A stretch of 64,000 nucleotides of DNA from assembly GCA_022885665.1 (NCBI GenBank), contig JAGQDJ010000260.1, positions 620,001-684,000 of the forward strand, in the 5' to 3' direction. Shown here piece after piece: positions 35,358 to 49,400 of this stretch. This DNA comes from Triops longicaudatus. Its lineage: Eukaryota; Arthropoda; Branchiopoda; Notostraca; Triopsidae. The notes below the pieces were generated by a model. That model ran no database searches, had not been told where the DNA came from, and saw only the letters and a list, made by a program, of their open reading frames with translations. A program made the position numbers and the translations under genes. Within the stretch, counting starts at the first letter, position 1, and each line of letters starts with the position of its first letter.

Positions 35358-38300
35358 CTATAATACGAGACAACCCAAACCAGTTTTCTTAAGGTCTTTG
35401 AAAAAATGCTACGTGGGATATTCCAACCTTGATTTTTTTCCCTCCCTTTTCTGCTTGGTTACAACCGTTCGCAATTATGTAACCTTGTCGTTCGTTTTCA
35501 GACTACAAGAAACGCCACTGTGACGTTCTTTACAACTTAAGCAAGGGACAGGTCATGATTCTTCTGTTACAATGAGCGGGGAAAAGGGGGCTAAAAAGGG
35601 AGCCAGATTCGGGTGTCTGAGCAAGAAAAGGGCCAACTTTTGCCCTCCCTCCCCCTCTTCAAGCATCACACGCGTTTTCGAGTGTGCTGGCAACCATCAG
35701 AAAACGTTAATAGAATACAAGTTACGATAACCTTTTCCAACCCCAGAAACCTCGGTTTTTTCCCTTCCTTTAACACTCTGGGAACTTATCTCAGTAGCTA
35801 AGCATGACTCACAAACTCAAATCGGGCCCCCCTGACAAAAAACGTTCGAAAATGAGCTCCGCGTAAGGTCATATGGAATCGGCCTATAGTCGCTAGGCAA
35901 GCGAACATTATGACTCCGGCTTTCGAGAACTTGGGAAGGAAACTTTTAGGTCGCTTTTTGTGCCGGAGTAATGTAGCATGAAGAAGCAGAACTTTCTTTA
36001 TGCATGCAAACCGACAAGGAGTGAGGATTTATTCAAGCGTTGCCTCTGATTGTGATTCCTTTTTCCAAGCGCAATTAAAATTGCATCAGCTGAAAGCGGG
36101 CACAGCATTCTATGCACTAAAAGGGTCTTAGGATTTTTTCACCCATTTTCGTCCAGTTCGCCACACTTCGCAGGAATAAAACGGTAAATAAAGAAACAAA
36201 ACAGCAGCTGCGGTGTTGAACCCAACGTCATCAACATATTGTTATGCAAATTACCCAAGGGAGATAATTTGGTTTAAAACTCTGTGACAAAGAGCAGAAA
36301 ATCCTTTTGCCTCCCTTTTCTTTTACCGCCTTTGCAACATTCATCACGTGCCAAATACAAATCTACTTACATTCGCTTGGTTCCTCGCGAACGAGGACGA
36401 CTCCAGTCCGTCACACACACGACGGCGGCAAAACGGCACAGAAAGGCGCGATGCTTTGCTTTTTCGATTCGGAAAAGCGCGTAATCTGCAAGGAAAACAT
36501 TACCCGGAATTAAATTCTCTGGGATACGCCAACAATGAATTTGCATTATGATAATACTACGACGCACCCAACCCATGCCTGAGCCAACAATTCATAAGAA
36601 AAAACTCGCGAGAGAACAAAAAGAAACAGAAAGACAAATTTAGTGCCTCGCCCCATTATTCTCCATTTGCAGCCCATCCCAAGAATTAATACTTGCTGGT
36701 AAAACGTGATGACGTCACCCCGATCTCCAACCAAACTCGATTCTTACAACAGTGAATTTGCCTGGCTTAGAACCGTTCTTCTTTTTCAAGTCTTTTCGAT
36801 GCAAAAGCGCACAAAAACCAGAACAATGGATTCTCAAAACTGTTCTAGACTTTTCGGACAATCTGATTACGCGCTGTGACGTCACGAATGGACAATCCTT
36901 CGAGCAAATGGAAGGCCTGACTTGCAGAAACACATTTCGCAGAACGGAATTTCAATCGTGTTTCCTTGCTTGGTTCTAGAACACAGCTCCCAATGACATT
37001 TCACGAGGGTGTGAGAAAAGGAATTCTCCAAGCTATCCACGGTTTCTCAACCAAGCTCATTTTCTTTTCATGCATAGTTGAAAAATTAGTAAAAAAATGA
37101 CCCTCGTATTAAAAATGTCCTCTTACGCCAAGATTTCATCTCCGAAACTTACAATCTTTGAGCATGAAAGAGATGTTTGTGAATCTAGGCTTTTGTGCAC
37201 ATTATTCCGCAGAGTGATGAGACTAACACACTTCGCATTGTATTTTTCTCACTCTATTTTCACAACTCGGAAAATTCGCTTCAGCAACGAAATATGCAAA
37301 GTGCACGTGACCAACCAGAATCTCCTAGATTACGATGTCAATTACGCATTCGTAACCTTCAAAGCGGTTTGGGTCTCGAAAACCCATGAACTTGAGTCCG
37401 GCCTTGTCTTGTGCTTCTGCGTTGCACTGAGAACCTTGCGTATCCAACTAAATACAATGAAAAACAGGGCCAAAATTGAGAGAAATAAATGCAGCTGGAG
37501 CGAAATAAAAAGCTAGCTTAAGATATTCACCAACCGGTTTACATTAACAATTCAAACCAGCTGACCCAAACAACTTTTTCACATTATTCCATCACAAGTT
37601 CAGTACAGAGCAAAAAAGAAGCAAATCACGCATTCTCTCACGTCTCTTTCCATGTTTCGGTTTCTACCTTCGCACTTCCTTCCTTTTCCTCTTCCAAACG
37701 AAGTTTCTTGGCCGTGAGGAAATGAACAAGATTATTATTGAAAAAAGAATCACCGAAACTTCACTCTTTTTGACAGAGCCATTCAATTAACCAACCTTAA
37801 GCAACATTTTTTTTTCTTTGCACAAGAACGGGGGTGGGTAGGGGGGTAATTATTGATCGCCATAATTCCATTCCCCATTGCTCGCAAAAGACCGAGCGAG
37901 ACCTTTCTCTTTATTAGACCTAATCTTCACAGCAAAATCAATGACAAGACCAAGTGGGATCCCAGTTTCTGGTCTCTCCTTTTTCACGTATACAATTACC
38001 GTTTCAAGGTACTCTATCCCAATACGACAAAGCATATAAGAAAAAAATATGTCTTCCCTCTACCGGGCTAAAGAGGATTATCTGCACAAACTGCCCAACT
38101 GGGACCTGAAATAATGACGTGTCTCCAACAGAATGCTCAAAAAAGAGCCCTTTATCCACATTGTTATCTTTTTCTTACAGAACACAGGTCTCATGCTTGG
38201 CTAGATCGCACTAAGCAAAGTATAGCTTGCACTTTTTGCCCGCGCTTCTGCAAAGCTACCTTTGTCTTGAACCCCTTTTCATTCCAAGTCTTATAAATCC

Positions 38301-41300
38301 AAATATTCGCTATAAATGGCAGACCAGGAGGTGCGAAGGACAAGGATAATAATTCAGCAATGAACGTTCCAAATAGTTGACAAATTTATGGGCAAAGGAA
38401 ATCGTACGATTGAGCTCAGGAACATTGAAACGCTGCAATAGTCATTTCAGGTTTTCGTTCTTGTTGATTTTGCATATCCTAAGTAGCATAGTTTTAACGT
38501 TCTATAAACGCTTAAATGCAAACCTGAAACGTATCTACGCTTATTAAGCGTCTTTTAAACAATCCATTGTCAACGTTTATTCAGTTACGTCAAAAATACG
38601 TCTTTCCTTGGACGTCTAACAAAACATAGGTTAATATACGTAAAGAAAACGCCCAATTTCCCGTTGAGTAGGCGTACCATATTACCTATTCCACACGAAA
38701 TATATCCTTATAGCTTTTATTGCAGCAATTTAATTATTGCAATGGAAATTAAGCGCGAAAACAAGAAAATTCAACTATTTAAATTTGTTTTCTTTTTTGT
38801 TGATTACTCTAAATATATTTCGTCATTTTATATACCATAGTATGCAAAAACAACAACAATAATAAATAAAAATTATTTTCACTCAAGCGAACAAATGCTT
38901 GGAGTCGTCCTTAAGCGACAGAAACTTCGTGTTCTTTCACACTTCCTTGAGCTGCTTGAACACTACCTTGTTAGCTTCCTTCTGGGAATCGCAAAACCTT
39001 ACTCGTAAAAGTACACATTTTCACGTAGAAGAAACTAAGTATAGCCTACGTTGCCATGAAGTCCACAGTGCAACGACGAACTTCAACAATGAAACCTTGT
39101 TGCTAAAGACAAGACCTCGCTGCCAAGACTGAGGAACTCACCCGTTTTCAGACAAGAATGAAATACGAGAACACCTAATAACCGTTGCCAAATATCCGTT
39201 GGACATACATCTTTACGACCTATATAACAATCAATAACGAACGCCGTTTTAACGTTCGTTTTACATATTAGACGCTTTTTCAGACTTTTTTCTTTCGTAG
39301 ATCAAAATATTTTCCATAATTGTCTATTTTATGTTTCGAAAAATGCGTAAAAATCCGAACGTCCTGACGACTAAAATACGTATAGTTTCCGTAAGGGTGC
39401 TACTTGAATACCTTTAAGACGAAATCACACGAACTCTCGTAAGCAAAAAATCCTTTAAAATATTTTTTCTTCCGCTTCGGAGCTTTTTACCGTTGCTAAA
39501 AAAAGGGCGCAGATATTGGCCGTGCTTCAGAAAAGAAACGCTACACGAAAGCTTCGTTCGGCTGCTGCTAAGGTTTATTCAAGCCGCTTATCGTCACTGG
39601 CGCGGCTTTACGTTAGTTTGAACTACGCTTATGCGCTAGCCCAACAATCAAATGAAAAAAGGCGACGAGATAAAAGAGCGTGGCCAGCAAAAAGCGGCTT
39701 GTTTCCGATTGCATTTTACACACACCGACAGACAGGCCGGGAGAAAAAGAGGCGTCTTGGGCATCGTCTTCGACGTAACATGGCCTAAGTCTCAGGACGG
39801 TTGAAGCATCAAAAGCTATACGACGGCCGACCTAACTGCCACACTTTCTTCTTGCTCGCCCTTTGCGAAAGAAAGAAGACAAAATGAACGGAAACGTCCT
39901 GAACAGCTTCTACCCAGAGGATTTTTCTTCAACATCAACCTTCTTACAGTCCTGCTTGCAAAAAGGAGCATTATTTTTCTGTTCACAAAGCACGCAACGA
40001 CAGCCAGGAGCACGCTGCTTTTTATACCATTCGGATACATATACACGGCCAACCGTTTCGTTGGTATTCCCCAGTCGCTCTTTATAGGGATGATATAGTC
40101 CTTTTTTTCCCTTGTGCTTTTGTGAGCTTTTTTTGTGAGTTTTTTTGGCTGGTGGAAGCAAGCTTGCCGCATGCTTTTAAGCGAAGGTTGTAAGTCAGTT
40201 TGTGGTTTTCGTAATTCTTCCCTGGAAGCCGAAAATCAAGTATCTTAGTTTCCTCCTCGACTAAGGCCCTTTATAACGGCATAATAACTTGATAAACTCG
40301 CTTAAGAAGGTAAAGAAGCCGAAACCTGGATGTTAAAGACTGCATTAGCTGCTTGGAAGGCGGAAAAATAATTTAAAAATGTTTGAATGTAATTAATACG
40401 ACAGACTCTTTCTGTTATGAATGCACATTCTCAGAATAAATTTTAAAAAATAATAGTAGAGACTTATACAATACTTTCGATTTAGTCTTCATTACGGTCG
40501 ATTTTTTCAAAAGACCGGAATCTAAAATTGCAACTCGATTAACGATAGCTTTCTGAGAATCAATAAATTACGTTTACCATGTTGTCAAACTGACTAAAAG
40601 GCTGTTCGAAAGTTGTCTCTATGCTTCATTTCAGGACGATTTAAAGTTCTTGCGGCTGCGAAATTCAAAGCGGCCAATTCGCAGTGGCAGAGCGCTTTAC
40701 CTTTGCAATAGTTTGCCGCCCGAGGGGCTTAGAAGTTTGCCGAAAACTCCGTAAGCACGTGGCCGATGAATGTTTGTTCAAAACGGTCGGTTTACTGTCG
40801 ACACCCGAGTTATTGGGGTTCGTAAAAACAGCGCATGGGGCAACGCAATAAAAACGCGGCTTTGTTGGTTTTTGCACGCAAGCCAACTTTTGACAGCTGA
40901 AACATTTGTATTATCTTGCACAAAACTGTCCAATAGCTCTCTTTCACCGTTTCGTGTCTTTATTTGGTGAGACTTCTTACTTGTGTTCAAATATTAATAA
41001 AAATCGATACTGCTCGTTACGGTTCTTGCACTTACAACCGTATTAGCAAGATTCCCTAAAAAGACGTCGCATTGCTTTCTCGAGTAAAAGAGAAAGTCAG
41101 TGAGACATAATGACTCTGAGTAAGACAGGTCATTCATCTCGGCAAATCATTATACGCGCAGCAGCCTTGGCCCGATCTCTCGTCTCCTAAACTTTACTAA
41201 GTAACCACGTAGTGCACAATGACATTGGTGGCCTTTCACGGCGGACACTGCTCAAGGCTAAGAAAAAGCCAAGCTGCCGACAAATGACACTTCAAGCATC

Positions 41301-41875
41301 CTATAAGTGATATTTTACTACCAATGATTGGAATTTTTTAGACACAATTTACAGGAAGTCGTCTGAATACGACTTTTAAGTTTACTCAACTTTTTTTTAT
41401 ATCAACACCAGCCCTCGGTTTCGAAAATAAACATAAAAACTTCCTGTTCAATTTACGAATTGCGTTTCAAAACTCGTATAAAAATTTTACTGCCAAAAAG
41501 TTGTAAAAGTTAAGTGCAAAACTGGCATGCAAATTTGGTCGGAGGCTTTATTGCTTGTACTGCCATTTTTGGGCTCTCATCTCCAAATGACTTTCGGCTC
41601 GTGCGTCGTCGTTACTCGCGAAAGCATCGACCTTTCTGTTTAAATCTAACTCAGTGCCCAAGTTCAGTCTGCTTCTCTTATAAAACGCAGTTATATAAGA
41701 AGGCTATTTTTACAGAAATCCAGAAGCCCTATGTCCAAACACGCTCGTAATTTTTAATACAAGCCAACAAAGAACACGCTTTCGAAGTTTCTTGCATGCG
41801 ATGCTCACACCCGGCTGGTATCCTAGTAACAGTCTGCAATCTAAACAGCGAACCACGAAACATTCGATTGAACCG
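35358..41875. other. Long spacer without recognisable gene
   Basis: Many short frames on both strands, none with recognisable family features. A minus-strand frame around 39.9-40.1 kb has clustered cysteines (CRCVLCEQ, CKQDCKK), but without splice or homology support. Confidence 0.35.
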
Positions 41876-42030
41876 CCATTAGACGCTAACCTTTCACTGC
41901 GACCAACAATGAAAAAGCACCGGGGAACGAGGGGAATCTCAGCAGAGCCTTATGGTACCTTCCCGTGTTTTAGCGTAGCAATGGCGGATACCACACTTCT
42001 TAGCCGTTAGGGGGCGTAGTTTGGTAAGGA
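41876..42030 (+). mobile_element. MITE-like family B, copy 3
   Basis: Core 41876-41984 with CCATTAGACGCTA on the left and TAGCGTAGCAATGG on the right (two-base insertion), then the common flank TTAGCCGTTAGGGGGCGTAG. Together with 7337-7507 it defines the family consensus. Confidence 0.75.
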
Positions 42031-43190
42031 CTCAAGTAACTATGATGTCAAAAGTCGCAACTGAGTCATTATACACGTTTCATATGTCTATGTATAGGTG
42101 TTTACTAAAGTTTCTAACATATGACTTAACATATTTTTCTTTTTTTTTTCTCTTGCCTCGAAAAAGCCACAATTTTAAGCTTATTCAAATTCCGACCATC
42201 GTTGCTTTAACCCTAACAGTTCCGTCACGGGAGGTCAGCTTCACAATGCATGACACCTTTTCAAACAGCCTACACCACGCAATCTTTTTTTTTTTACAAA
42301 TAAAAAAAATCAACAGAATACACAAAAAGGGTACGTGCACATGTGCCACGGGATAAAAGAGGCGTGACGCCAAGCATGCAATTGATTTCTTCAAAAGTTC
42401 GCGCTCCATTTTTACCACTTTCGAAGCAAAACCGTCTTATCCACATAAAGCGCAAAACAGTCCATATTCTGCCCAAAAGTTTGCTTGCTTCGCGTAAATA
42501 AGCCCAGGATCGACACAACTCTAAAAATCGATATCTTCCCCATGCCATCGCTGACCATCCCATTAGCTATGAATTTACAACGTCCCAACCAACGGTGGCA
42601 CTTTAACATTGCACCCTTGATTAGGTCAGTTGTGCTATCGTGAACGCACATTTACACGGCTTGTACAGTACGTCAATCGGCGAACAGAGCAACGAGACCC
42701 TAAGTCAGCAACTAATCGAGTTTATTCAGAACATCCATGTTCGCTTTCAATCACAGCCAAACACTAAGCCATTTTCCAACATTGCAGGACACTGGGTCAA
42801 ATAAGTCATTCGTCAAAACTCCCCTTTTCCCACCCTTGCCACCCTGCAAACCCAACTTGATATCCTTAAAAATGGTTTATACCAAGAGCTAGCCGCACAG
42901 AAATCATTAACGCACACCAGTCCGAGTCAGGTCATAAGTCAACCCACACCGCCAGGGTCTCGAGTCCATCCAACCGTGAAAAACTACTTCGGGAAGAATT
43001 CCCTCCCTCTTAGCCCTGAAAAGGGGGGCGCAAGCAGTTCTCACGAGTCGTGGGTCATCGAAAGTGTGTTCCTGTACTAAATGGCTTTCGTTTCCCCATT
43101 CTTGTTTTCAAAAAACTTGGGATCACCCCCCCCCCCCTTTTGAAACGCTTTTCTAGCCTTATTTTAACCAGGAAACGAGCCTTCTCATAC
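42031..43190. other. Spacer
   Basis: T-rich tracts at about 42135 and 42285 and a C-run at about 43127. No gene recognised. Confidence 0.3.
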
Positions 43191-43405
43191 CTTTCTGCAC
43201 CCTGTTTAGCCAAGAAAGGCAAAAATCCAAGAAAAGCGCCATGGTAACATTTCAATTTGGCGACGTCGCCTTCAGCTTCAAGCGAAGCTTCCAATACAAT
43301 GGCCGATTGCAGCAACACATCCTCGGCGAGTGCCGTGTACCGATGGTACCAGTGCTTTTCCTTCCCCGGCTTCCCTTTACACTGGCGAGTGCTCAGTATG
43401 TTCAT
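43191..43405 (-). CDS. Unassigned candidate coding exon
   Basis: Open frame from ATG 43405, with a TGA three codons upstream and a possible acceptor TTCCCACAG before that. It ends at GCAGAAAG|GTATGAG, a strong donor. Codons look coding-like in the middle (HWYHRYTALAEDVLLQSA, then LEASLEAEGDVAKLKCYHG). The opposite strand is also open here for 195 codons (43257-43844), which weakens the case. No family recognised; the next exon was not found. Could be chance. Confidence 0.22.
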
Positions 43406-46400
43406 GACAAGTCAGTGTCTGTGGGAACAGTGCCCAGTTTGGCCAGCGTCAACAAATGCTGGCGTAGCTATCGAGTCGAGTCTTATCCATCAATCCATGC
43501 ATGATCAAACTTCGGGCCCCACCCTCACCCCCTGTTTCGCCCCAGCAAGGTATAAGGCTTTTTGTCTAGAAGGTAAAAAAAAAGGAAGGAAAACTGAAAG
43601 CCTGACCGGCCCACAAGAAACAGATGAGTCCTCCTTCGAAATCATCCATTCCGATTACTGCAACGCTAACGATGTACACGTTACATTTACCTTTCACCCT
43701 GGCATGAACTGCTATCCATCAATGACAGACTTCCCCAGTGACCAGGGCTTTTGTAAAAAGAAGGTAAAGAAAATCCGGTCAAAGATCAGTATTTTTTTTC
43801 CTGATAATCATTTTTTAGAAAGTTTAATCGATATTGACAAATAAGGCATTCTTTCTTACGGGGTTTATACACCTTAGGAGCCTATTTACTTTAATAATTA
43901 ATAACTTTAATAAATTTACTTTAAAATACGACGATTTCTTATTATTTTCAAGTATTTTCTGAAATTCTTAACAACGACCTATGTTTTACTACGAGATCGG
44001 AGCAGAATTCCAGAAATTGCGCTTTGATGAGCGTTATACAATGTATGTAATGTCTCAGGGGGAGAAAAACGAACTTCTGCCACGATTCAGAGCCTAAAAA
44101 TTTAAACTTTGATTTCAAAGGAAAGGTCTGTCAGGATTTAGGGATTCTCCACCAAATTTGTTTCAATAAAATCATACTTGGGATCTCAGAAACACCAATC
44201 CTGAAACTCTTTCACCCTGAACTCTCAACAAAATAATTCCGAAATTGTACATTTCTCGCTTTTTTACCTTCATTTTAACGGAAGCTGTTTATCCATTACA
44301 TTGGTATTAGAAACGAGATTTTAGTGTTGATATTTTAGAAATGTAATGCATAGTTCCGATACAACCAAAACGTTTGCAACGTAAACTCTCCGTAAGTTTC
44401 TCGAGTAACATACTAAACGCACAAATATAACTAAACGCAATTTTTTTTTACTTTATTTACTTTTTTATTGTTAGAGAGCTGACGAGAATACTGGAAGGTT
44501 ATACATATGGGATTACGAAACTAGAAGCTCCGAAGTGGTTTCCTAACGCTCGATATATCGAAGGGCTATAAGAAACTGGAGCCAGCGACTAATCCGAAGA
44601 CCTAGATAGTACGATATCGCATTAATTAATGCACGGGCTGCAGCCTGGGAAACGAGCCAGTCTGTTTGGAAGACGAACAGCCGGGATCTTGGTGCTCTGA
44701 CATTCTCAGGGCTGACTGATCCAAGGAAAGAAACCTTTTGCCATTCCCATACTTCCATCACCGTCGTTTCTCTCGCTCAGTAGTGTTTTACGCATGGCGA
44801 TCATACATAGCAATACCTACTTTTATCTCCTTCGTCAGTGAAGCTCAGTAACTTCATGTCTACTAAATAGACTACTGTGTGCGAGTCGATCTTCACGACC
44901 CGGGATCCTGAACAGACAGCGATTGGCCGCAATTTATTATACTAGACGAATTAGACGGCTATCATGCATTTGCTACAAGGGTTGTTGTGGGCTTCATTTC
45001 CTTATTTATGCGTGCCGCTACGCCGAACGAGGCCGTCTTCGTGAGTCAGGCGTCACACGACGTTAGGCGAATGTTGGCACGATCTTTGGGGCAATTGTTC
45101 GGGTGCCTGGCTGCTAGATAGGGGAAAACTGACAAAAGTCAAAGGGTTTTTGTTTCCCACCAATTATAATGCTACGCTGGTTCTTGCGATAACCGTCTTA
45201 GCCGACAGAATCGGACGTTTTCATCAACCCTTTGGGTTGCCTTGACGGCTGAACGTTTTATCGCAATTGAATGGAAACTTTTTCTTTATGGTTACAAATA
45301 GTCAGGAAAATCCATACAGCTTTGCAAGTACAACACTTGACAAAATGACCAACGATAAAACGCCCTACATTCTTCCGTCTGTTGCTAAGCAAGCAATATT
45401 TCCATGGGTTTTCAATAACGTCAACGGTGAGAGCACGAAGAGTATAAAAGATATCATTATCGAACCCATTCTACTAATAAAGTGACCTTCCAGTCCAAAA
45501 GCTCTTACATAAACAAGTGTATGCTCTTTAGAAAACCTTGTTCTATAGATTTTGAAGACTATTCCTTCACGAGAGTTCAACTTTGGCGCGTTACAATGGA
45601 GATACGCCACCAAATCCTGATCGTTGCTACGTCAGCTTCTTATGTCATTTTATTATTTCACATAAGACATTCATCAATATTGAAAACTGTCTATGAAAGG
45701 CACTCATTTTATGTTTTAGCTGTGTTCAGATAAATAACAATAAAATATTATCTGGGTGGAAGTTACGTAGGACTTTTGCAAGCAGTTTCTCTGTTACAAA
45801 AAGAATTGAGTTGCAGCATTTTGTTTTGAAGTAACAAAATATTACGATTTACAAGAACCTTATTGCGAAAAATTAATAAAAATTTATGACTTCACCAATG
45901 GTCGAATGCAAAAAAAAAAGTTACACGATAACCACTAACATAAAACAGATAATTGGAACCCAAGCAAGAAACTGACTTTTGCCATTAACGACATAAGCAT
46001 TTCATAAACTTCTTTTCAGTCAGTGTAATGTCGTCATTTCGAGTTGTCCGTTTTAATTCCACGTATAAACGCAATTTGAATGAAACAAATTTCGTGTCTG
46101 TTGCTGTCGATTTAAGCTTGGTGTCTAGTAAGGAAAACCCACGAAAATGGTGCTACTCTAACTACACGCAAGAATTAATTATTGTGTTCCTTTCGAATAA
46201 CGCAGCAACGGTTGTTTTCATTGTTGCTCTGCTTCCGATAATTTATACAGGGTCGCAGTAACTTATGGTTAATTGCAATACAACTTATAAGACCCGTTGC
46301 TAGCTGCCACTGTCTTCAGCACTAAACCACTCTCAAAGCAAATTCAAACTCCCAGTGGAACTACGCTCCGTCCCTTTCAATCAGCGACAAACTTGACTGC

Positions 46401-49400
46401 CAGGCTAGCCTGGTGTAAACCCACACCAACTGGCCTAGAATCTCACCTCCATAAGGCAGTGACGCTCAGTTTACGCCCGCCATTTCCTTCTAACCCGTGC
46501 AGAAATCGAACGTTTCGCGGGCACGCCACCGCCCAGCGAGACGGAAAACGTTACGTGGCTATATAGCCTACACGGCACACAACTGCTCGCACAACCATGA
46601 AATCTTCGTCTTTCATAGTTACAGTTGTCACAAGTCGATCTTGTGCAAAAACGTCCCTTTTTTTCGGTGACGGGCGCATATTACTAACGCAGCAACAAAG
46701 CTGCAAAAAAAATGGGTCTTTTGTTTTTGAAAGGGGCGTCGTAAGCGTATTCACACGTGGTACGCCCTTAATGGCTTCTTTTTTTCCTGTTTTCTCTCTT
46801 TTACTGGCAAGCTAAGTTGGCTCTCGAAAAAAGATACTTCACTTTACTAAGAGACATTGGGTCGTTTCCTCATCTGATGTAATGCTTTGGCTCAAGCTTT
46901 ACAAAACCTCAGTGGTCTATCTTAAATGGAGCCTAAAACCAACTTGTCTCCTGTCTTGTTGTGACTGGCAACAGACCTCAGAAATTCTTTGACTTCTTTT
47001 TCTGCGCTACGCAACATGCGTGTAACACACGGGAGAGCCGGTATATAGTACCGCGACTCCCTCATTTCTTACCGTTAAATTTGCATACAATTAGTCCCCT
47101 TTTCAGCACAGCTAAGACTCGCACGCAAATGAGCTTCTTGCTAGCCAAACAGCAGCGTACAGAGAGGGAGCTTTGGGCCCTGATGCTATCACGCGCGTGT
47201 TAGTAAACTCTTCACTCGGTCTTTTCATTCTGCAATCAACAAGGCCATGAACGCCCAGCACAGCAGCACATACGGCCTAATGAATGACGCGGGGAAAATC
47301 AATTTTCATTCAATCAAATCATTCGAAAACACACTTCAAAATCTGAAGAAAAACCGGGATGCATAAACGAGTACTTTGCCAACTTGATTGTCTCAGCTCC
47401 CCTGCAACCCACACGTTCTTTTCGACGTAATGTGCCCATCTTTGGCTACATCAACTGTGCCTGACATTTATCGCAGGCTCTTTTCCCCATTAAAAGGCAA
47501 AAAATCGTTGCCTTCTTAGGCAAACCACTACATTTATCAGTTATGGGCGACAAGAAACCCCAAATCGAGCTGAAGATAGGGAATAGGCATTGTCTTTGAA
47601 ATAGTCACAAAATACATGCTTTACTTTTCCAAAAAGTTGACTCAAACGCTACGGTAGTTGAGAACAGGAAGGATCCAGACTTCAAAGTCGAGTGGATCAC
47701 ATAGATTATGCAAATATAATCAAAACTTGAGCACGAGGTTTACAATATTAGAAAAACATTGACCAAGCAAGTAACTGCTTCAGTTCGTTTCTATTCTTAC
47801 ATGCTTAATATGTTCTATATGTACATGATTATGCTACGTGACGTCAACGTTGTTATGCTACGCAACTTAATTCGGATCTAGTAACAACATTCGCTGGAAT
47901 TTTTCTTTGTTGAAATGCTGGATAAACGCTGGGTATGCGGATAATTGGAACTCTTTGACGGTTTCATCTCTGGTGCCTTTATTAAGCCTATGAATGAGAC
48001 ACCAAATGAGCTCACGAAATTCCACCCTCGACCCCTTTTGTTTTTATTTTTTTTAACCCCAAAACTGCTGGGGGAAATTGTGAGCTGCGTTTCACCCTGA
48101 ATAACCCACAACCGTCTCTGAACACATGGCCTCTTTATTTTCTTCTACTTTTTCAGTCTTCCCACTTCATTTCTATCCAACCCACCTTTGTATTGCTCTA
48201 AACCCACTTTCCTGGAGCTACGCCCTTATCTTATGCAGACAAGAACGCCATTTCGGAGGTGACATACGATCTGCGTCCGTACTTTACACAAAACTGGCAC
48301 CTACTTTTCGCTGTAATTCCTTATCATCCGTCACCTCTTTAGTACGGGCTAAAAGGCAAGCTCGCAAGTTGACTTGGCAGGCAGACAGGCTCCTGTGGTC
48401 TTAGGTGTCGCTGGCATTACGATACCCAGGCGCCTGTTTAGCAGCTATCTTACAAGCAGTCGCGTTTGTACAGACGAGAAAGAAGGAATGTCTGCAAATT
48501 GGACTTGCACCCCCGGTTCGCCCTCGGAACTCCGCACACAAGCTCACCTGAAACGAGAGGGTAAAGCTCCTTCGGAATAACGAAGTAGGCTGCTTGACAC
48601 GCCTTCCTTTCAAGATAACGTTCGCACTAGGACTTAAGAATCCTCACCTTTCAAGAACGCTTCGAGTGTCTTATGCGTTTTAGCTTTTATTTTAAATCGT
48701 TTTCTGTGTTTTACCTTATTTTAGTCGGAATGTTTTCCTTGTCGGAATGGTAGCATTTGAACTGCGTTGGGTTATTGAAGCTAAAAGGAATTTTTGAGTA
48801 TTCTTTAAGACTAAAGAAATCATTTAAAAATAGGTTTAATCTGGCATTACTCGAAGTACGTAATAGTATTGTACAAAATGCACAAGAACACTGCATTGGG
48901 CGGAAGAACGCCTTCAAAGTCTGTCTAGACTTGCACAACGTCGCACAGGTTCGTCTTTCGCTTCATTTGAAAGCAGTTCAAAAAGTCCACGTCTAGACTT
49001 AAAGCCTCACGGAACGCAGTCTTATCGCTATTCTCTTTTCGTCCTGAAACACTGCCCAATGAGATGAAGAACGCTTATTCGCATACACCACTCCATTAAT
49101 GAAGCAAACAATCGTGATAACCAACTCGTTTTGGTCGCCTGGCAGAAAAAGTGTAGTGGAATAATGGCTTCGCAGGTTCTTGAATAGTTTGCGTCTTCTC
49201 CTTGTGCGTACGAAATGTTCGTAAGTCTTTCACGGGCGAAGGGAACCCAAAGTTGTTTGAGCAAAAGAAGCCAATTAAACGGGGTGCATAATACGCACTG
49301 CTTACAGCATTACCATAATTGATGTGGTCATAGCTTTAGTTACAAATCCTAGAGAAACGCAGGACGCAAATGCAGTCACAAGCTCCTTAAAATATTTCGA

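Noticed and set aside
39910..40161. Cys-rich minus-strand frame (CRCVLCEQ) as a zinc-binding peptide
   Set aside because: No complete known cysteine spacing, overlapping alternative frame, and no signal peptide or splice sites.
43257..43844. 195-codon plus-strand frame as a gene
   Set aside because: Overlaps the minus-strand candidate exon and C-terminal half is low-information; no family resemblance.
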